64,000 nucleotides of DNA, taken from contig NZ_PTJS01000001.1 of the NCBI RefSeq assembly GCF_002941025.1, forward strand, positions 1,488,001 to 1,552,000. Reading direction: 5' to 3'. A program made the translations under genes and the position numbers. Of the stretch, positions 59,943-64,000 are shown piece by piece. Source of the DNA: Streptomyces sp. QL37. Lineage in GTDB: Bacteria; Actinomycetota; Actinomycetes; Streptomycetales; Streptomycetaceae. The notes below the pieces were generated by a model. The model saw only the letters and a list, made by a program, of their open reading frames with translations. It was not told the DNA's origin and did not search any database. Each line of letters begins with the position of its first letter. Within the stretch, counting starts at the first letter, position 1.

Positions 59943-62219
59943 ATGCCCGATCTGCCCTTCCGTGACGCCGCTCTCTCCGTCGAGGAGCGTGTCGAGGACC
60001 TCCTGTCCCGCCTTACGCCTGAGGAGAAGGCCGGGCAGCTCACGATGTACTTCTACATGGGCACGGGCGAGCCCGTGCCCGAGGACTTCGACATCGAGTC
60101 GCTGCCGCCCGAGCACCGCGCGTTCATCGACCAGCCCCGCAAGGTCGAGGCTGCGGCGGCGAGCGGCGGAGCCGGCGGTCTGCTCTTCGTGAAGGACCCG
60201 AAGCTGGCCAACCGTCTGCAACACAGGGCGGTGACGGAGAGCCGCCTGGGCATCCCGTTGCTGTTCGGCTACGACGTCATCCATGGAATGCGGACGATCT
60301 TCCCGGTACCGATCGGACTGAGCGCGACCTGGTCCCCCGAGACCCTTGAGGCCGTGCAGACGGTCGCCGCTCGGGAAGCGCGCGCAGTCGGTATCCACTG
60401 GACGTTCGCGCCGATGATCGACATAACTCGTGACGCCCGCTGGGGCCGCATCATCGAGGGCTCCGGCGAGGACCCGGTACTCACCGCGGCCATGGCCGTT
60501 GCCCAGGTGAGAGGCTTCCAGGGCGACTTCGGCACGGACCGGCTGCTGGCCGGACCGAAGCACCTCGCCGGATACGGCGCGGCACGCGGCGGCAGGGACT
60601 ACGACGACGCGGACATCTCCGACTCCGAGCTCTGGAACGTCTACCTTCCGCCGTTCCAGGCGGCCGTCGAGGCCGGCGCCGCCAACATCATGAGCGCCTA
60701 CATGGACCTCAACGGCGTCCCGGCCTCCGGCAACCGCTGGCTCCTGACCGACGTCCTCCGTAACACGCTGGGCTTCACGGGGTGGGTGGTCTCCGACGCC
60801 AATGCCGTCCGGTCGCTGGAGACCCAGCACTTCGCACGGGACCAGAAGGACGCGGCGGCACGGGCACTCCACGCAGGTCTCGACATGGAGATGGCCACGT
60901 TCGACCCGGCGTACGAGCACTTGCCCGAGGCACTCGCGGAAGGGGCGGTGAGCGCGCTGGAGCTGGACCAGGCGGTGCGCCGCGTCCTCACAGCGAAGTT
61001 CCGCCTCGGCCTGTTCGAGGAACCGTACGTCGAGGAGGAATCGGCGCCCGGAGTCCTCGCCGACACCATCCACCGGGACGTCGCCCGCGACGCGGCAGAG
61101 AAGTCGATGGTGCTTCTGAAGAACGACGACCGGACCCTGCCCCTGAAGGCGGGTGAACTGCGGTCGGTCGCAGTCGTCGGACAGCTCGCCGACAGCAAGC
61201 GCGACACCCTCGGCCCCTGGGTGTTCGAGCACGACACTCAGGAGACCGTCACCGTCCTGGAAGGACTGCGCAAGCGCCTGGGAGACGGCGTCCGCGTCGA
61301 GCACGCCTCTGGCGCGGGCATCGTCGAGCGCGTCTTCCCCTCTCCGTTCGATGCGATGGACCCGACCGTCGAGCGGACGGCCGCAGATCGCGACGAGGAC
61401 ACCGAGATCGCCCAGGCAGTGGAACTGGCCGGCTCGGCGGACGTCGCCGTGGTCGTGGTCGGCCAGAGGCAGAATCAGATCGGCGAGAAGGCGTCGACCT
61501 CCACGCTGGATCTCCCCGGCCGCCAGTTGGAACAGCTCCAGAGGATCACCGCCACCGGAACCCCGGTCGTCCTCGTCGTCATGACGGGCCGCCCGGTGGA
61601 CCTGCGCTGGGCGGACGAGAACGTCGCGGCGATCGTACAGGCGTGGTACCCGGGCACCCGGGGCGGCGAAGCGGTCGCCTCGCTGCTGCTGGGCGACGTC
61701 TCGCCGGCCGGACGCCTGCCCTTCACCTGGCCCCGCCACGTCGGTCAGGTACCGATGACGTACGCCCACTACCGAACCTTCGACCCCGAACAGCAGGGCA
61801 CGCGCTACTTCGAGGAGGAGAGCACACCGCTCTACCCCTTCGGGCACGGCCTCGCCTACGCGGAGTTCGACTACGGGAACCTGCGCGTCGACACCCCGTC
61901 GATACCGCTGGGCGGCACGGCGAAGGTCTCCGTGGACGTCACCAACACCTCCGACCGTACGGCAGACGAGGTCGTCCAGGTCTACACGCACCAGCGCTTC
62001 GGCACCTCGTCCCGCCCCGTGCGCGAACTCAAGGGCTTCGAGCGCGTGACGATCGGGGCAGGCGAAACCGAGACAGTGACGTTCGAGCTCGGCCCGGAGC
62101 AGTTGCGCTACTGGTCCGCTGCTACGCGCGGCTATGTGCAGGATGCCACGACGCTGGACATCTGGGTCGGGGGGAGCTCCACGGCGCAGCTCACCACGAC
62201 ATTGGGTGTGACCGCCTGA
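59943..62219 (+). CDS. GH3 beta-glucosidase (BglX type)
   Basis: A 758-aa family 3 glycosidase with the full three-part layout. The barrel carries FAPMIDITRDARWGRIIEGSGE, PKHLAGYGAARGGRDYDD and nucleophile Asp285 in GWVVSDANAV. The second domain carries the acid/base region AVVVVGQRQNQIGEKAST, and the C-terminal fibronectin-like domain ends GAGETETVTFELG. It releases glucose or xylose from beta-linked oligosaccharides. ATG 59943 follows GAGGGAATTC. No signal peptide. Confidence 0.95.
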   Translation: MPDLPFRDAALSVEERVEDLLSRLTPEEKAGQLTMYFYMGTGEPVPEDFDIESLPPEHRAFIDQPRKVEAAAASGGAGGLLFVKDPKLANRLQHRAVTESRLGIPLLFGYDVIHGMRTIFPVPIGLSATWSPETLEAVQTVAAREARAVGIHWTFAPMIDITRDARWGRIIEGSGEDPVLTAAMAVAQVRGFQGDFGTDRLLAGPKHLAGYGAARGGRDYDDADISDSELWNVYLPPFQAAVEAGAANIMSAYMDLNGVPASGNRWLLTDVLRNTLGFTGWVVSDANAVRSLETQHFARDQKDAAARALHAGLDMEMATFDPAYEHLPEALAEGAVSALELDQAVRRVLTAKFRLGLFEEPYVEEESAPGVLADTIHRDVARDAAEKSMVLLKNDDRTLPLKAGELRSVAVVGQLADSKRDTLGPWVFEHDTQETVTVLEGLRKRLGDGVRVEHASGAGIVERVFPSPFDAMDPTVERTAADRDEDTEIAQAVELAGSADVAVVVVGQRQNQIGEKASTSTLDLPGRQLEQLQRITATGTPVVLVVMTGRPVDLRWADENVAAIVQAWYPGTRGGEAVASLLLGDVSPAGRLPFTWPRHVGQVPMTYAHYRTFDPEQQGTRYFEEESTPLYPFGHGLAYAEFDYGNLRVDTPSIPLGGTAKVSVDVTNTSDRTADEVVQVYTHQRFGTSSRPVRELKGFERVTIGAGETETVTFELGPEQLRYWSAATRGYVQDATTLDIWVGGSSTAQLTTTLGVTA

Positions 62220-62588
62220 CCCGGGACGCCACGCTCGCACCCACAGGAGGAAGCGGGCTCCGGTAGCGGAGAGAATTCAGCTCCTTGAGCCAGGTCGAGG
62301 TCACGGTGACCGCGGGCGGTCACGTGACCTCGACCGGTCCGGGGTCTTGCCGGGGACGGCACCCGTCCGTGAGCCCCGTCGCCGAGCCTCGCCCCGGGAT
62401 CGGGCCCGCCTCACCGACGGGCAGCCCTCACCCTCCGAACGCCGGCCGGCCACCTCCGGTCGGCACCGGGCTAGGCAAGCAGGACCGCGTACGGGGCCTC
62501 GACGCTCGTCCCTCACAGGCGACGCACCGACGAACTTAATGGCCGGACAGGGCAAGCCCATGCGGGCGGGCGTGCCGCACGCGCTGCC
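62220..62588. other. intergenic region between convergent genes
   Basis: No gene supported. It contains the hairpin at 62293-62335; the remainder shows nothing recognisable. Confidence 0.55.
62293..62335. terminator. 20-bp hairpin, likely bidirectional terminator
   Basis: GGTCGAGGTCAC (62293-62304) and the following GTGACC pair with GGTCACGTGACCTCGACC (62318-62335), leaving one bulged G and a short GC loop. It lies between the convergent GH3 and dehydrogenase genes. Confidence 0.7.
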
Positions 62589-63623
62589 TCAGGTGCTCAG
62601 CAGAACCGTCACGAGCGCCTCCGTGCTGCCGTCTCCAGCACACGCGGCGCCGTCGGCCAAGGATGCCACCGGAATCTCACGCGCGATGAGCGGGCGGGAG
62701 TCGATAAGGCCCTCGTCGAAAGCCCGCACGGCGGTGTACCAGGCACGGGAGGTGGCCACCGTGGCTGTGAGCAGGCTCAGTTCGCGCAGTGCCAGCATGG
62801 TCCGGTCCAGCAACGGCGTGCCTTCGGGGAACGTACGGGTGAACACGACCCGCGCCGAGCGGGCAGCCAGGAGACATGCCGAGCCGGGAGCGGCGGCGGT
62901 CCCGGTGGTGTCCACCACCACGTCGAAGACGTTCGCCACCCTCGCGGCGTCCAGCGTCCGACAGTGGCGCGTGGCCCCTGCGGCAAGGGCAAGCGCGCCG
63001 CGCTCCGGGGACGGGTCGATGACGACGACCTCGCACGGGCGGGCGAGGGACAGTAGCTGCACCAGTAGGAGCCCCACCGCGCCGGCTCCGAAAATGGCAA
63101 CGCGCTCCCCCGCCTTCGGCTCAGCCGACTCCAGCACTTCGGCTGCCACCGAGGCGCGGCCCAGCAATGCGGCGGCCGCGAGATCTGTACCGTCCGGAAG
63201 CAGCTGCAGGGCCGACCGGGACACGGCCAGGTGTCCGGTGAGGAGACCAGGCACGACCTGACGCGAACGGGTTTCGACGTCGGTGGCTGTGCCTGCTTTC
63301 GCGGGGCGGGCACTGCTGATCGTCCGGTCCTCCAGGGCCTCGCGCGCCACGGTGTTTTGTCCCACCAGCTCCGGGCTCACTCCTGGGCCGGTCGACACGA
63401 CCCGCCCGGCCCAGTCCCACTCTCGAACGAGCGGGCGCCCAACGGCCGGCATGCCGGTGTCGCGCTCAGTCCAGTCGCTCTCGGACAACGCGAACGCGTG
63501 GACCTCGACGAGGACTTCACCGGGCCCGGGCTGCGGTGCGACACTGCTTTCCACCTGCCACGGCCCGGATCCATCTGTCCGGATGCACCAACTGGGCAGG
63601 TGCGGCGCATTGGATGGCGTCAT
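62589..63623 (-). CDS. zinc-type medium-chain dehydrogenase
   Basis: A 344-aa member of the medium-chain dehydrogenase family: GEVLVEVHAFALSESDW, cofactor site VAIFGAGAVGLLLVQLL, and VVVDTTGTAAAP. The catalytic zinc ligands usual near residues 40 and 70 are not clear: the Cys and GHE motifs are replaced by ALSESDW and VREWDWAG. It may therefore be a zinc-free quinone-reductase-like variant. ATG 63623 with GGAGACGAGG upstream. It follows the araD-like gene on the same strand and may share its transcript. Confidence 0.85.
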   Translation of the reverse strand: MTPSNAPHLPSWCIRTDGSGPWQVESSVAPQPGPGEVLVEVHAFALSESDWTERDTGMPAVGRPLVREWDWAGRVVSTGPGVSPELVGQNTVAREALEDRTISSARPAKAGTATDVETRSRQVVPGLLTGHLAVSRSALQLLPDGTDLAAAALLGRASVAAEVLESAEPKAGERVAIFGAGAVGLLLVQLLSLARPCEVVVIDPSPERGALALAAGATRHCRTLDAARVANVFDVVVDTTGTAAAPGSACLLAARSARVVFTRTFPEGTPLLDRTMLALRELSLLTATVATSRAWYTAVRAFDEGLIDSRPLIAREIPVASLADGAACAGDGSTEALVTVLLST

Positions 63624-63675
63624 GAGAATCGCCTCGTCTCCTTCTGTTGTCACCGCCGCACTCGAGCGGGAGGGC

Positions 63676-64000
63676 TCAGCCGATGGGTGGGTTGCCGTAG
63701 TAGGCGTTCGGGCCGTGCTTACGGGTGTAGTGCCGGTCCAGAAGATGCCGGGGCGGCTCGCCGGCACCCAACGCAATGGTGTTGATGGCCATCTCCGCCA
63801 CCGCCTCGCAGATGATCGCGTGCTCCAGCGACTTCATCGCTGTCGCTCCCCAGGTGAAGGGGCCGTGGCAGGAGACCAGTGCCCCCGGCACTTCTGCGGC
63901 CCGCTGATCGCTTGCTTCGAGGAGGTCCACGATCACTTGGCCGGTGTTGAACTCGTAATCACGAGCGCACTGTTCGGGAGTCAGGTCCGCGGTGACGGGC
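63676..64000 (-). CDS. araD: L-ribulose-5-phosphate 4-epimerase, C-terminal part (cut by window edge)
   Basis: The C-terminal ~107 residues of an AraD-type class II aldolase: DYEFNTGQVIVDLLE, PGALVSCHGPFTWGATAMKSLEHA and ending LLDRHYTRKHGPNAYYGNP, the family's distinctive tail. AraD interconverts L-ribulose-5-phosphate and D-xylulose-5-phosphate in arabinose use. The start lies beyond 64000. Its presence beside glycosidases supports a plant-sugar role for this end of the window. Confidence 0.93.
   Translation of the reverse strand, partial: PVTADLTPEQCARDYEFNTGQVIVDLLEASDQRAAEVPGALVSCHGPFTWGATAMKSLEHAIICEAVAEMAINTIALGAGEPPRHLLDRHYTRKHGPNAYYGNPPIG

Noticed and set aside
59853..62240. A 795-codon minus-strand frame
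   Set aside because: It is antisense to the GH3 gene and carries no motifs.

Overview
The window is very GC-rich actinobacterial DNA, almost certainly Streptomyces. Support: DUF317 proteins, GTG starts and overlapping GTGA/ATGA gene junctions, helix-turn-helix/TPR regulators, a rare TTA codon in a cluster gene, and many cytochrome P450s and family transporters. The mix of DUF317 genes, a conjugation-type ATPase, insertion-sequence debris and decayed genes fits a chromosome arm or an integrated mobile island. No integrase, replication gene or attachment duplication was found.

Region 1 (1-14.0 kb, all +): a tightly packed accessory block. It holds four DUF317 proteins, a VirD4/TraD-like coupling ATPase, several unrecognised small proteins, an alpha/beta hydrolase, a stand-alone tryptophan-synthase-alpha paralog, a PAPS-reductase-like protein overlapping a C5-cytosine methyltransferase, and a tandem DnaB-N-domain protein. 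Four genes here appear to start at CTG, ATC or ATT codons placed behind good ribosome binding sites. At 14.2-14.7 kb a two-gene unit encodes a LexA DNA-binding domain without the peptidase half, behind an SOS-box-like sequence.

Region 2 (14.8-25.1 kb): an XRE/TPR regulator (-) diverges from a run of seven genes, mostly overlapping: P-loop nucleotide kinase, family 3 glycosidase-like protein, Ldh-type oxidoreductase, radical SAM enzyme with extra cysteines, a glycosyltransferase joined to an unknown N-terminal half, GalU-like nucleotidyltransferase, NUDIX hydrolase. This looks like an undescribed small-molecule or glycoside pathway and is the best candidate for a new system.

Region 3 (25.5-31.4 kb): a NucS-like/DUF5655 protein, tRNA-Arg(TCT) with a terminator, degenerate type I-E-like CRISPR repeats without cas genes, and wreckage of two IS21 elements and one IS3 element.

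Region 4 (31.8-38.3 kb, -): a two-component pair whose kinase is frameshifted, an MMPL exporter and a GH31 glycosidase.

Region 5 (38.7-48.5 kb, -): a TetR-governed oxidation module: P450, ferredoxin reductase, aldehyde dehydrogenase, alcohol dehydrogenase, MFS exporter and an esterase remnant in one operon, then a second P450, a deleted P450 pseudogene and a 3Fe-4S ferredoxin. Three near-identical palindromes precede the two P450 units and tetR, giving a self-contained regulon.

Region 6 (48.5-64 kb): GH78 rhamnosidase and esterase; a MarR regulator divergent from an MFS pump; a TetR regulator, an SMP-30-like lipoprotein and a Baeyer-Villiger monooxygenase; a GH3 beta-glucosidase; a zinc-type dehydrogenase; and the C-terminal part of an AraD epimerase running off the edge. 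These point to plant glycoside and pentose use.
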